DNA of 43,055 nt from Anaerolineae bacterium (GCA_011174845.1 DUEW01000006.1:56459-99513), one strand, 5' to 3'; positions 8,972 through 18,006 are shown, numbered from the stretch's first letter. The notes: a model not told the origin generated them from the sequence alone. Made by a program: numbers and translations.

Positions 8972-9571
8972 CTACCTTCTCACCCAGTCCTCAACCCCCT
9001 TAGACATGATGAGTAGCCAGAATCGGTTACCTGTGTCTTGGAGCGTGGCGGCCGCCTCCCAGAATTTTAACACCGCGGGAATCTTGTAGAACTGATTACC
9101 AGTATCGCAGAAACGTTCGACGTTGTCTAAGGCCTCCGTCCAAGCATCACCGCTGCGTAGGACGAGGTCATGGATGGCTTCTGCCTCCTCTGGTGGGCTG
9201 ATGGATCGGACATTATGAACTGTGTTCTTCATGCTAGCGTTGTCCGCAGCCAATCGACCATCGCAGAGGACCTCATCTTTCCCACCTTCGGATTCCTTCA
9301 GTATCTCCCCGTCCCTCTGAAGCAGCGTCCCTGCATCCACGAGAAGGGGATACATCTCGTTCGCGTAGCGGATCAATTCCCGTAATTCGCTGTCATCTGG
9401 CAAGGCCGAGGGTTGATTCGCCGGGGGTGGAGGGATGGGATAAGGTGTGACCGTTGGTGGTGATGTGGGAATGGGCGTCTCATCGGAGGTTTCGAGTGAT
9501 GGCGTGCCTCTACCACAAGCTATGGTGATTATGATTAGCAATACTAGGAAAATCCATAGTCGACCCCGCAT
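8972..9571 (-). CDS. putative lipoprotein, function unknown
   Basis: A 199-residue lipoprotein. The start is set at the ATG at 9571 because GGAGGGAAAT lies directly upstream; the track ORF starts 7 codons earlier. A hydrophobic signal segment ends in a lipobox-like TIAC, giving an N-terminal lipid-modified Cys near residue 19. A Pro/Thr-rich linker (PIPTSPPTVTPYPIPPPP) follows and then a mostly helical domain with LRELIRYANEMYPLLVDAG and IHDLVLRSGDAWTEALDNVE. No family is recognised. It lies downstream of nothing on its strand and is divergent from the SH3-FN3 lipoprotein at 9781; the MEMO gene is 77 bp downstream and may be co-transcribed. Confidence 0.72.
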   Translation of the reverse strand: MRGRLWIFLVLLIIITIACGRGTPSLETSDETPIPTSPPTVTPYPIPPPPANQPSALPDDSELRELIRYANEMYPLLVDAGTLLQRDGEILKESEGGKDEVLCDGRLAADNASMKNTVHNVRSISPPEEAEAIHDLVLRSGDAWTEALDNVERFCDTGNQFYKIPAVLKFWEAAATLQDTGNRFWLLIMSKGVEDWVRR

Positions 9572-9780
9572 ATTTCCCTCCACGGCTCTCAATCCATTTC
9601 AAATCGATCTTATAATATGCATCGAGACGGCGACCGGAATTTTCATTTCCTATCCGGAGACACCGGTTCTTATCTTAGCACTCAAGCCGGGGTGATGAAA
9701 CAGTCCTAATGCCTCATTGCGGATCGAGATGGAGCGGACCTACAATTCGGTGGAAGTTCTAATAAACTGATAGGGGTAGG

Positions 9781-10599
9781 GTGGTGGATGTACCTCCACG
9801 ACTGAAGAGGTTATATTTTCAAAGACTGTGTATCGGAGTGGTAATATTTTTCGCCCTCGCGATGGCAGGCTGTAACGCGCCGTTCTCGCTCTTCGGAACC
9901 CCAACTCCGACCCCTAGTCTGACCCCAACGGCTTCGTCTACTCCCACCCATACGAACACCGCATCTTCTACACCCACGCCGACATTGACGTCATCAGCTA
10001 CGGACACGCCTACGATTACCCCAACTCCCACCATCACCTCTACACCGACGATCACTCCGACTCCGACCTTCGATTTCCCTGACGTGACCGCTTTCATGCA
10101 GGCTCACTGCCGTTATGGCCCAGGGACAGCCTACCTCCACGCGGGTGACCTCTACCCAGGTGATAGGGCTGTGGTCCACAACCGGAACGACAACGGTACC
10201 TGGTTATGGATCTTACCTGAGAAACAACCTTGGCATTGCTGGGTGTCTACCTCGGTGGTGGAGGTCGAAGGGGACATTTTCTCGGTGTCGGTCTATTACC
10301 ACCCACTACCTCGCACGACCTTCATCGGACCGCCTAAAAATGTCCAAGCTACTCGAAATGGCGATCAGGTTAAGGTCACCTGGGACCCGGTTAAATATAA
10401 TCCCTCATACGACTTACGGGGTTATTTAATCGAGGCCACCATCTGTCAGAACGGTTTCTTATTCTCTACTGCCGTTCACACCGACAGCACCTCCTACACC
10501 TTCACAGATGAGACCAGCTGCTCGGGTGAGTCAGGTGGGGTCCTTTATGCCGTAGAGAAACACGGCTATACCGATCCAGTTGTCATCCCCTGGCCGTAA
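9781..10599 (+). CDS. lipoprotein with Thr/Pro stalk, SH3-like and FN3-like domains
   Basis: A 272-residue secreted lipoprotein. A signal peptide ends in MAGC, followed by a long Thr/Pro/Ser stalk (PTPTPSLTPTASSTPTHTNT type, about residues 38-95). Next is a bacterial SH3-like module: HCRYGPGTAYLHAGDLYPGD and GTWLWILPEKQPWHCWVSTS. The last is a fibronectin type III-like domain (PKNVQATRNGDQVKVTWDPV ... SYTFTDETSC). The start GTG-GTG at 9781 has AGGGGTAGG just upstream. The same domain order, and even the closing 'WP', recurs in the lipoprotein at 34020-34817, so the two are paralogues. The role is probably binding of cell wall or an extracellular polymer; there is no catalytic motif. Confidence 0.82.
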   Translation: MVDVPPRLKRLYFQRLCIGVVIFFALAMAGCNAPFSLFGTPTPTPSLTPTASSTPTHTNTASSTPTPTLTSSATDTPTITPTPTITSTPTITPTPTFDFPDVTAFMQAHCRYGPGTAYLHAGDLYPGDRAVVHNRNDNGTWLWILPEKQPWHCWVSTSVVEVEGDIFSVSVYYHPLPRTTFIGPPKNVQATRNGDQVKVTWDPVKYNPSYDLRGYLIEATICQNGFLFSTAVHTDSTSYTFTDETSCSGESGGVLYAVEKHGYTDPVVIPWP

Positions 10600-10609
10600 A
10601 GTGAAGTTG

Positions 10610-10666
10610 TTTCAAGGACATGAGTTTGAGGGAAATTCCCTCCTATCACGCCTGTTTGTCTTGAAA
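10610..10666. terminator. nested inverted repeat between convergent genes
   Basis: Outer arms TTTCAAGGACA and TGTCTTGAAA pair with one bulge, and an inner GAGGGA-AAT-TCCCTC hairpin sits between them. The structure fills the gap between the convergent SH3-FN3 lipoprotein and 8-TM protein genes, a position that suits a bidirectional terminator. There is no clear T-run. Confidence 0.35.
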
Positions 10667-10680
10667 TGTGCTATTGAAGG

Positions 10681-11592
10681 TCATGCGTCAGGTTCTGTGG
10701 GATCTAATAGGGCGATCAAGCCTAATGTCCCCATGTCAGCAAACAACATGGGAGCCAGGAAAGGCGCGCCGCGAATGAAGCGCTCCGTCACGATTTTTCC
10801 CCCAGCAACAAGATCTTCGCTGACATGCAGGCTCAACCCCAGAATGCCCAGGATGATGAGAGCAATCATTGCACCCGTATAGATGATGTAATCACTTCGC
10901 CCGGGATTTTCTAGAGCGCCCATGATCACGGGTATCACTGTACCAATAATCCCCACTGCAGCTGAAAACCATAACCACGGATTGACGAATCCAGTACGAG
11001 CGTGATCGAAGATCATGCTGATTAGACTGGCCAAGACGCCTAACCCCACAAGGAAATAAAAGGCTCTTGTTTTACTAAAAGGTAGATGTAGCCGTATGCC
11101 TCGTATCAAAGTAAGAATCCCGCTCTCTGGGGGAATTTCAACCCAAGCAGCGCTCAGACCAAGAACCCCCACAAGCGAGAAAGTCAATGGTCCAAGGATG
11201 GGCGGTGCCCAAATTAGAAGATCTATGGTCACCCATTTTCCTGAAGGTCCAGTTGGTAGGATTCCTCGACGAATATGAAAGTACGCACCGAGAAGTCCGA
11301 CCATGATGCTGGCCACAAAGATCAGGCTTGCCATCACATTCGCAAACATTCGTCTCCGAAGGGAGACGAGACCTAATGTGAGCAGAAGTATCCCTGCAAT
11401 CGGGCCGAAGATGATGGGGATCCTCTCTTTTGGCACGATGGTGCCGCTGATGCTGTGCGCTAAGAAGATGTCGATTCCGAGGAAGATTTCGTTGATGGCA
11501 GCCATGAGCAGGATGAGCTGATCTCGTGAGAATGGGATCCTTTCGATCTTCCTCAGCGGAGGGAAAACGGTACCCAGGTGGTGCACCGTCAC
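10681..11592 (-). CDS. uncharacterised 8-TM membrane protein, partner of octaheme cytochrome
   Basis: A 303-residue polytopic protein with about eight hydrophobic helices (near residues 25-45, 58-77, 84-106, 125-150, 176-197, 203-224, 236-256, 272-293). I do not recognise a family. It starts with GTG at 11592, overlapping the stop of the cytochrome gene by 4 bp (GTGA), so the two proteins are very likely made together. His residues sit near helix ends (FLAHSIS, AYFHIRR, IFDHART, LSLHVSED). That could fit haem b or quinone binding, but this is speculation from position only. If the cytochrome is an extracytoplasmic oxidoreductase, this protein is the natural candidate for its membrane electron partner. 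Confidence 0.78.
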   Translation of the reverse strand: MTVHHLGTVFPPLRKIERIPFSRDQLILLMAAINEIFLGIDIFLAHSISGTIVPKERIPIIFGPIAGILLLTLGLVSLRRRMFANVMASLIFVASIMVGLLGAYFHIRRGILPTGPSGKWVTIDLLIWAPPILGPLTFSLVGVLGLSAAWVEIPPESGILTLIRGIRLHLPFSKTRAFYFLVGLGVLASLISMIFDHARTGFVNPWLWFSAAVGIIGTVIPVIMGALENPGRSDYIIYTGAMIALIILGILGLSLHVSEDLVAGGKIVTERFIRGAPFLAPMLFADMGTLGLIALLDPTEPDA

Positions 11593-12878
11593 TCGCCTTC
11601 CACTGCTTCGAGTAACTTTTCTTCAACCAACTCGCGTAACTCTGCAAGGTCGCTCAGTACCTCATATGCGCCGTGCCACTGGGTGTAGTCTGGTCCTTGC
11701 ATCCATACCCCAAATTTAGCTGTTCGACCCCAATGATGCCAAAGTTCGAAGTACAAATAATCGATCGGTTCATCAAAGGGGTATGCAGTGAGCAACCCTG
11801 CATCATTAAGAGGAGCGATGATCTCATTGCTCTCCACGACCCAGGCGTTTACAGCCTCGGTTGCCTTGTCGGCAGCATTGTAAAAATAACTGATCATGTT
11901 TTCGTTATGACATTGAAGACAAACGCTTTGCATGTTCGTCATGTTTTCTTCCCAGGATGGTCTACGCTCACTGATCGGTGCAAATAAGTACCAAGTGAGA
12001 CGCTCTCCAACATCGTGGGAAGTTTCTGTCGTGCCGAAACCTCCGAAGTGACATAATGCACAGGTTGCTGCTGGAAAATCATCGACCGTGAGTGTACCGG
12101 CATCTGCTTCCCAATTCCATTGATCCCCGCTCGTTGCGTAAGCAATTCCATGTGGCGATTCGTGGTAAATCTCCCATTGTGGATGGTCGGGACCGATGTG
12201 ACAAAAATTACAGGTCTCGGGTTTGCGCGCCTGTTCAAGCGTGAACATGTGGCGCAGGTGACACTTCTTGCACTGGCCTGTTGAACCATCCTGGGATGGC
12301 TTGCCTACATCATGGCAAGCCTCGCATGCGAAGCGCGTCACATCATGGCCTTCCAGTGCATACAAGGCATTGCGTGATTTGTCCGGGGCATAACTGCCCT
12401 CTGGAATTGCTTGGTACTCGAGGAGCTGTTCGGGCGTTAAATCTTGACTTCCCGCGTATGCTACATAAGCGGGCAGAGCATGGCGGCTCTGTAAGAACTG
12501 CTCTATCTCTGCTTCATGGCATTGTTGACATCGGGCGGTCGTGGGTTGTCTTAGTACAAAGGTGCCTTCATGCTCTACTGCGCCAGGATACCCACCTTCA
12601 ACTTCATGGCAATCGCGACAGCTGACCTCGGCAGCAGCCATCGTGCTGCGACCGAACTGTAGCACAATCCCTGGGGTGGTATTCCCGTGACAGACAACGC
12701 ACTCATCAATACTGGTGGCTAATGCGTTGGGCCTCCGATCGCTTTCGCTCTCTCTGGTTGCTGTCGTTCCAATAACCATCACCACTACGGCTAAGCCTAG
12801 CAGGACAATGACGATGATCAGGCCGGTGATCATTAATCGAGCTGAACGAACCACATTTGAGACCCGATCTGTGTCCAT
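11589..12878 (-). CDS. octaheme cytochrome c, hydroxylamine oxidoreductase (HAO) family
   Basis: A 429-residue protein with an N-terminal TM anchor (about residues 12-38) and exactly eight CxxCH haem-binding motifs: CVVCH, CRDCH, CQQCH, CEACH, CKKCH, CNFCH, CALCH and CLQCH. The segments CHIGPDHPQWEIYHESPHG and SHDVGERLTWYL are typical of the HAO family. HAO enzymes oxidise hydroxylamine at a P460 haem; relatives oxidise hydrazine or reduce nitrite. The C-terminal GPDYTQWHGAYEV has two Tyr that could correspond to the P460 cross-linking Tyr, but this needs an alignment. The start is ATG at 12878, with GAGGAG 7 nt upstream, rather than the TTG of the ORF track. It is anchored on the outer face of the membrane and translationally coupled to an 8-TM protein. 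The direction of catalysis cannot be told from sequence alone. Confidence 0.85.
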   Translation of the reverse strand: MDTDRVSNVVRSARLMITGLIIVIVLLGLAVVVMVIGTTATRESESDRRPNALATSIDECVVCHGNTTPGIVLQFGRSTMAAAEVSCRDCHEVEGGYPGAVEHEGTFVLRQPTTARCQQCHEAEIEQFLQSRHALPAYVAYAGSQDLTPEQLLEYQAIPEGSYAPDKSRNALYALEGHDVTRFACEACHDVGKPSQDGSTGQCKKCHLRHMFTLEQARKPETCNFCHIGPDHPQWEIYHESPHGIAYATSGDQWNWEADAGTLTVDDFPAATCALCHFGGFGTTETSHDVGERLTWYLFAPISERRPSWEENMTNMQSVCLQCHNENMISYFYNAADKATEAVNAWVVESNEIIAPLNDAGLLTAYPFDEPIDYLYFELWHHWGRTAKFGVWMQGPDYTQWHGAYEVLSDLAELRELVEEKLLEAVEGE

Positions 12879-12969
12879 GAACATTCTCCTCTTCAATTAC
12901 AATCCACAGTTCATCCTAGATCGGAAAGGATCAGAGCGGTTCAAGAATCGCGCCGTACATTAGAAACAC

Positions 12970-12999
12970 AGTATATACTCGCGGCAAGCTCAACGTCAA
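12970..12999 (-). promoter_or_regulatory. sigma70-type promoter of the octaheme cytochrome operon
   Basis: Read on the minus strand, TTGACG (12994-12999), an 18-nt spacer and TATACT (12970-12975) form a good housekeeping-type promoter about 90 nt upstream of the cytochrome start. Nothing else in the 176-bp gap after the deacetylase gene competes with it. The prediction is by eye from consensus. Confidence 0.5.
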
Positions 13000-13054
13000 T
13001 CACAATCGTGAAACTAAAGGGGCAACCCTCTTCCTACTTCGTTGTGGACTACGC

Positions 13055-14164
13055 TCACGACAAACCATGACGCTCCTTCACATGTCCTACAACCTCCTCA
13101 ACCCTTTTCTTTGTAAGTGCTTGCACTCGCTCATCGATTTGCGGAGCTTGTTGGTCTTCCAACCATTCTCCTCCATATTTGGCTTGATACTGGGGAGGGA
13201 GCTTTGTTGGGAACGACTGCTCGGACATGATAGCGAATGCCAGCGTCCATGCGCGTGGAACCACATCGATGTCATATCCACCACCTCCAAGCGCCAGCCA
13301 GCATGAAGACAGGTGGCTGAACTTTTCGAAGATTGTCTTATGTCCGTGGGTCGTGAGCACCAGGCTGGCTAAAGGGTCCAAGTAATGGGTGTCGACACCG
13401 AGTTGGGTCACAAGGATATCGGGTTCGAAACGTTCCACCAACGGTGGTACGATTTGATCGAATGCCCAAAGGTAGATCTCGTCATCGGTATAGGGTGGTA
13501 GAGGTACATTGACGCTGTACCCTTCTCCCTCACCGACACCGATCTCGTCGATAAAACCCGTACCCGGGAAAATTGTACGTCCACTCTGGTGTAACGAGAT
13601 TGTGAGCACCCGATCCGTGTCGTAGAAGGCGTTTTGAACACCGTCAGCGTGGTGAACATCGATGTCGACATAAGCCACTCTCAATCCTTGGTTCATTAAC
13701 CAATGGATGGCGATAGCCGCATCGTTGAAGATGCAAAAACCTGAGGCGAAGTTTGGTCCTGCATGATGTAGTCCGCCGCTGTAGCTGAAAGCGACCTCAC
13801 AGTCGCGATTCACCAGCAACTTTGCACCCAGGAGTGTGCAGCCCACTTTGAGCCCTGCTGATTCGAACATGCCGCTGAAAACAGGGTTGTCGCCTGGCCC
13901 GAAGCCATAGCGAGAAGCGGGGATGTGGATCTCCCCCTTGCTCAGGGATTGTACGACGTCGAGGTATTCCCGGGTGTGGAAGAGCGCCAGTTCTTCATAG
14001 CTTGGAGGGATTGGATCGATGACACGGACATTTGAGGCTTCGAAGGCTCCCAACTCATGGAGGAGATCATACGTGCGTTGTAACCGCTCTTGTTTAAGGG
14101 GATGATTCGGACCGAACCCACCCTGCCAAAGCTTGGGCGAATTGAGAAAGACGACCTTTCGCAT
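13055..14164 (-). CDS. histone deacetylase-family protein (AcuC-like)
   Basis: A 369-residue zinc-dependent deacetylase of the arginase/deacetylase fold. Seen: the tandem active-site His in SGGLHHAGPNFASGFC, the zinc ligands Asp and His in YVDIDVHHADGVQNAFYD, the third ligand Asp in VTQLGVDTHYLDPLA, and the GGGGYD loop with the catalytic Tyr. All key residues are intact. Bacterial members include AcuC (deacetylates acetyl-CoA synthetase) and acetylpolyamine amidohydrolases; length and motif spacing favour AcuC-like. No acetoin genes are nearby, so the substrate is open. There is no strong Shine-Dalgarno before the ATG. It is divergent from the P-type ATPase, and the cytochrome operon downstream has its own promoter. 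Confidence 0.9.
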   Translation of the reverse strand: MRKVVFLNSPKLWQGGFGPNHPLKQERLQRTYDLLHELGAFEASNVRVIDPIPPSYEELALFHTREYLDVVQSLSKGEIHIPASRYGFGPGDNPVFSGMFESAGLKVGCTLLGAKLLVNRDCEVAFSYSGGLHHAGPNFASGFCIFNDAAIAIHWLMNQGLRVAYVDIDVHHADGVQNAFYDTDRVLTISLHQSGRTIFPGTGFIDEIGVGEGEGYSVNVPLPPYTDDEIYLWAFDQIVPPLVERFEPDILVTQLGVDTHYLDPLASLVLTTHGHKTIFEKFSHLSSCWLALGGGGYDIDVVPRAWTLAFAIMSEQSFPTKLPPQYQAKYGGEWLEDQQAPQIDERVQALTKKRVEEVVGHVKERHGLS

Positions 14165-14407
14165 GCAGGTATTTTAACTTCGATGTGAATTTCGAGACAC
14201 TCATGCTTATCTATACCTGGTAAGGAAGACGGGTTAGTGTGAGAGGCCATTGGAGCCCTACATTCATCCTCACTCCAATCCTCGACCTGAAAGGGAGGCG
14301 CTAGTTGAGTGCTCATATTTTCCAGGTAGAATCTATCTTGGTATTCTGCCCGACTTTCATACGATGCGTTTATGTTGCTCGAAAACAGTTGATAAGGCTT
14401 TACAAAT

Positions 14408-16933
14408 ATGACTGCGATTCAAGGTTTATCTGAGTCGGAAGCCCTCGCCCGACGCCAACGTGGTGAGGGGAATGATATCCGTCTTCAAACCAGTAGGTCT
14501 TATCGGGATATCCTGCGTCAAAACATCTTTGCTTTCATTAACATTGTCCTCTTCGGTATCGGTGCGGTATTGATTCTAATCGGGCGCATCGAAGACGCGG
14601 TCGTCAGCGTCCTCCTCATCTTGATGAACGTCATTATCGGAGTCTACCAAGAAGTGCGTGCCAAGCGTCAACTCGACCGTATCGCGCTGCTCACCCGACC
14701 CAAAATAGCCATCGTGCGTGATGGTCAGGAGCAGACCGTTGACCCATCTGAAATTGTGTTGGGTGATGTATTGGTTGCCCGTCCGGGCGATCAAATTGTT
14801 GTCGATGGTGTGATTGTTGGCGAAGGTGAGATGGAAATTGACGAATCCTTGCTCACCGGTGAATCGGATCTCATTCCCAAACACGCGGATGACAAGGTGC
14901 TGTCGGGAAGTTTTTGTGTCAGTGGGAGCGCGATGTACAAAGCGACGAAAGTTGGATTAGAGAGCTATGCGAATCAACTCACTGCTGGTGCGCGCTCTTT
15001 CCGCCTTGTGCAGACACCGTTGCAGAAGGATGTCGACTTTATCATCCGTCTCTTGACTTTGCTTGCCATCTTCATTGGGCTGTTGTTGCTGATTTCAGCG
15101 GTGCTGCTTGCCATCCCGCTAATGCGTAGTGTGCAGATGGCGGCAGTGATCGCCGGTTTAGTTCCAAATGGATTGTTCCTGATGCTAATCGTCGCGTACG
15201 CGATGGGTGCGTTGAGGATCGTCGGGCGTGGGGTGCTCGTCCAGCAGTCCAACTCCGTTGAATCGTTGAGCTATGTGGATGTCCTGTGTATGGACAAAAC
15301 TGGGACACTCACGACCAATAGCATTCGCTTTCACGGCGTAGAACCCATCGGAGTCGAGGAACAGGAACTTGAAAGCCTTCTAGGTGACTTTGCCAATAGC
15401 ACCTCCGTAAACAATCGCACCAGTGAGGCGATTATCGAGGCCTTAGGGGGACAGAAGCGGCCCAAATTGGATGAGATACCGTTCTCATCGGCTCGCAAGT
15501 GGAGTGCGCTCGCATTCGACGACGAGAAGCTAAGAGGAACCTACGCGCTGGGCGCGTTTGAAGCGCTTCAGCCATACCTCCATCCAGGGTTCGAACTATC
15601 AGAAAAAATCGAAGCGTGGTCTGAGGCTGGTTTACGTGTGCTGCTTTTCACCCATCATCCCGATGTGATAAGTTTGCACGAGAGCAAAGGAGATCCACAC
15701 CTACCAAAGAACCTCGTTCCTTTGGGATTACTTAGCTTTCTTGATGAACTCCGTCCAGCAGTGAAGGAGACTCTCGAGGGCTTCACAGAAGCGGGGATTC
15801 ATTTGAAGGTCATCTCTGGTGACCATCCATATACCGTCACGTCATTAGTAAAACAAGCGGGACTTCCTGCTGATTTCGAGGTCGCTGTTTCTGGCACGGA
15901 ATTGGCGCAAATGGATGATGCGCAATTCAATCAGGTCGCTGAAGAGATCTCGATATTCGGTCGCATCATACCCGAGCAGAAGGAACGATTGGTGGAGGCG
16001 CTTCGCGAGCGAGGGCATTATGTCGCCATGATCGGTGATGGGGTGAACGATGTCTTGTCCCTTAAAAAAGCAAATCTGGGCATTGCGATGCAAAGCGGCA
16101 GCGCGGCCACGCGCGCCGTCGCTGATATGATCCTACTTAATGATTCCTTCGACGCATTACCACCAGCGTTTATGGAAGGCCAGCGTATCATCAATGGGAT
16201 GAGGGACATCCTTCGCCTTTTTTTGACGAGGGCGATTTACTTTGCGCTGTTGATCATCGCAACATCGGTGATCGGAATAGGTTTTCCTTATGTGCCAAAG
16301 CATGCTACGCTGGTCACTCTTTTCACAGTGGGTATTCCTACCTTCGCGTTGGCGGCATGGGCGAAGCCTGGTAATGTGCCCAAAGAGGGGTTGATCCGAG
16401 CCGTGACGCATTTTGTTTTTCCAGCGGCTATCTCAACATTCTTGTTTGGGTTGATCATCTATGCGATAGCTTTTGGACTAGCTTATAGGGATGTCGAGGC
16501 GAGATCTTTTACGGTTACTCAAGAGGAAATCGAACGATTCCGAATCTCTGCAGGGATTGACTACGAGATCACAGCACCGGAGGAATATGCTAGCGAGGTG
16601 GCGACCTTAGTAGCTCAATCAGCTTTGACAACGTTCACGCTGTTAGCGGGTCTAGTCCTCGTGGTGTTTGTGGAGCCACCGACGGAATTCTTTGTGGGGG
16701 GTGACATCTACAGCGGTGATAAGCGTCCAACATTGTTGGTGATCGGGCTTATTCTTGCATCCCTTTCGGTGATGTTTATCGAACCGATAAGGACCTTTTT
16801 TGAAGTCCTCGTCTTACCACCCTTTGCTTACTTGATCATCGGTGTGGCGGTGGTTCTTTGGGTTTTCGTGCTGCGTCTGGTGTGGCAAGGCAACTGGTTC
16901 GAACGTTTCCTGCGGCTAGAATCGGTGAGGTAA
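14408..16933 (+). CDS. P-type cation-transporting ATPase, CtpE-like
   Basis: An 841-residue P-type ATPase without an N-terminal metal-binding domain. Motifs: LLTGES in the actuator domain, the phosphorylation site DKTGTLT with Asp296, RKWSALAF and YALGAFEAL in the nucleotide domain, and MIGDGVNDVLSLKKANLGIA in the hinge. About ten TM helices. The actuator sequence LSGSFCVSGSAMYKATKVG and the overall layout match mycobacterial CtpE, a calcium-uptake ATPase. Odd point: the M4 ion-binding motif is PNGL (Asn254) where Ca2+ and Na+/K+ pumps have PEGL, so the coordinating Glu is lost and the ion may differ. A long insertion before the last helices (VTQEEIERFRISAGIDYEIT) lies outside the core. It is divergent from the deacetylase gene. 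Confidence 0.9.
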   Translation: MTAIQGLSESEALARRQRGEGNDIRLQTSRSYRDILRQNIFAFINIVLFGIGAVLILIGRIEDAVVSVLLILMNVIIGVYQEVRAKRQLDRIALLTRPKIAIVRDGQEQTVDPSEIVLGDVLVARPGDQIVVDGVIVGEGEMEIDESLLTGESDLIPKHADDKVLSGSFCVSGSAMYKATKVGLESYANQLTAGARSFRLVQTPLQKDVDFIIRLLTLLAIFIGLLLLISAVLLAIPLMRSVQMAAVIAGLVPNGLFLMLIVAYAMGALRIVGRGVLVQQSNSVESLSYVDVLCMDKTGTLTTNSIRFHGVEPIGVEEQELESLLGDFANSTSVNNRTSEAIIEALGGQKRPKLDEIPFSSARKWSALAFDDEKLRGTYALGAFEALQPYLHPGFELSEKIEAWSEAGLRVLLFTHHPDVISLHESKGDPHLPKNLVPLGLLSFLDELRPAVKETLEGFTEAGIHLKVISGDHPYTVTSLVKQAGLPADFEVAVSGTELAQMDDAQFNQVAEEISIFGRIIPEQKERLVEALRERGHYVAMIGDGVNDVLSLKKANLGIAMQSGSAATRAVADMILLNDSFDALPPAFMEGQRIINGMRDILRLFLTRAIYFALLIIATSVIGIGFPYVPKHATLVTLFTVGIPTFALAAWAKPGNVPKEGLIRAVTHFVFPAAISTFLFGLIIYAIAFGLAYRDVEARSFTVTQEEIERFRISAGIDYEITAPEEYASEVATLVAQSALTTFTLLAGLVLVVFVEPPTEFFVGGDIYSGDKRPTLLVIGLILASLSVMFIEPIRTFFEVLVLPPFAYLIIGVAVVLWVFVLRLVWQGNWFERFLRLESVR

Positions 16934-16969
16934 GTTACAGGAATGCCTGCGGACTTCAAACCGATTGCT

Positions 16970-17926
16970 TCAAGGGTTCACTGATCTGGGGTGGGCTTCG
17001 AAGAAGTCCCAGATCACATCCGTGGCATTGATGTACAGGAAAATGCTTCCCAGGGTGGCGTTGAGTGGAGCACCGGGCCAGGTATGCCCGCCTCCTTCAA
17101 GCGTGTAGAAAGTCACCTCGACTTCCTCAGAACAGTTCATCCAGGTTTCCTTTGTGACGCTCGTGTGAGGGTGGCTAACGACGGGTGTGGGATCGCAACC
17201 GTCGCGCTCCGCCCAAGCCTCTACCCAAAGATGAACCGGCGGGACGTCGTTTTCTACTCCAGCATAAGGTATGGTCGGGTCATCCGTTCCATGGAAGACT
17301 AACACAGAAATTGGCTGATCAATTTTGCAGCGATCAAACGCGACGTGTCCACCTGAGACTGGGGCAATAGCTGCGAAGGTGTCCGACATATCGCAACCTA
17401 AACGATTCACCATCGTCGCGCCATTGGACATTCCAGTGGCATAGATGCGATCTGGGTCGATCCTGATTTCCCGTTGAAGAAAAATAAGCAGTTCATTGAA
17501 AAAATCCATATCGGCTTGGCCAGCTGGACCTGGGATGGGTCCTAGCCATGCTGGAGGGGCACCGATTGCCTGCGGATTGACGACGATGAAATTCTTTTCA
17601 TCTGCTCTCGCGTTCATCCCGCTTAAAAATTCCTGCTGGAAGGCGTCCTGTGTGACAGCGTGAAGGTTGATCACCAAAGGCATAGGAACGCCAGGCTGGT
17701 AATTAGGCGGTAAATGGACTGCAAACCAGCGCCTGGTTTCGTTCACTTCGATTGCAGTCACATACTCGCCGGGTGAGAGATACTTCTCAATGGGATGGCT
17801 AGTAGGGGTGTCTGTTGGCGAAGGGGATGGTGTTGATGATGGCAGAGGCGGTGTCTTGTGAGTGCTACAGGCGCTGATGAACAAGGCCAAGGTGAAGAGG
17901 AAACGGATTACGATGTTCCTTCTCAT
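16970..17926 (-). CDS. secreted PHB depolymerase/feruloyl-esterase-type esterase (lipoprotein)
   Basis: A 318-residue alpha/beta hydrolase of the esterase PHB depolymerase family (LpqC-like). The start is set at the internal ATG at 17926, which begins a clean signal peptide ending in ISAC (lipobox); the longer track ORF adds 12 unlikely residues. A short Pro/Ser/Thr linker follows. The nucleophile elbow is GMSNG in YATGMSNGATMVNRLGCD, the acid lies in FHGTDDPTIPY, and the catalytic His in GGGHTWPGAP. All three are present, so it should be active on an ester such as a polyester, feruloyl-sugar or acyl ester. It faces the P-type ATPase convergently with only 36 bp between. A TTGATC-16-TATAGT promoter lies about 80 bp upstream. 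Confidence 0.87.
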   Translation of the reverse strand: MRRNIVIRFLFTLALFISACSTHKTPPLPSSTPSPSPTDTPTSHPIEKYLSPGEYVTAIEVNETRRWFAVHLPPNYQPGVPMPLVINLHAVTQDAFQQEFLSGMNARADEKNFIVVNPQAIGAPPAWLGPIPGPAGQADMDFFNELLIFLQREIRIDPDRIYATGMSNGATMVNRLGCDMSDTFAAIAPVSGGHVAFDRCKIDQPISVLVFHGTDDPTIPYAGVENDVPPVHLWVEAWAERDGCDPTPVVSHPHTSVTKETWMNCSEEVEVTFYTLEGGGHTWPGAPLNATLGSIFLYINATDVIWDFFEAHPRSVNP

Positions 17927-18006
17927 GACATACGTCCTGGTTTGGCTCCTTAGGAATATCAACGAACCACAATAGGTAGATTACCGCCATTAACAACCCG
18001 ATGCTG

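Noticed and set aside
13942-14316. Minus-strand ORF of 124 codons at the deacetylase start
   Set aside because: It overlaps the deacetylase reading frame for most of its length, and the deacetylase frame is clearly the real one.
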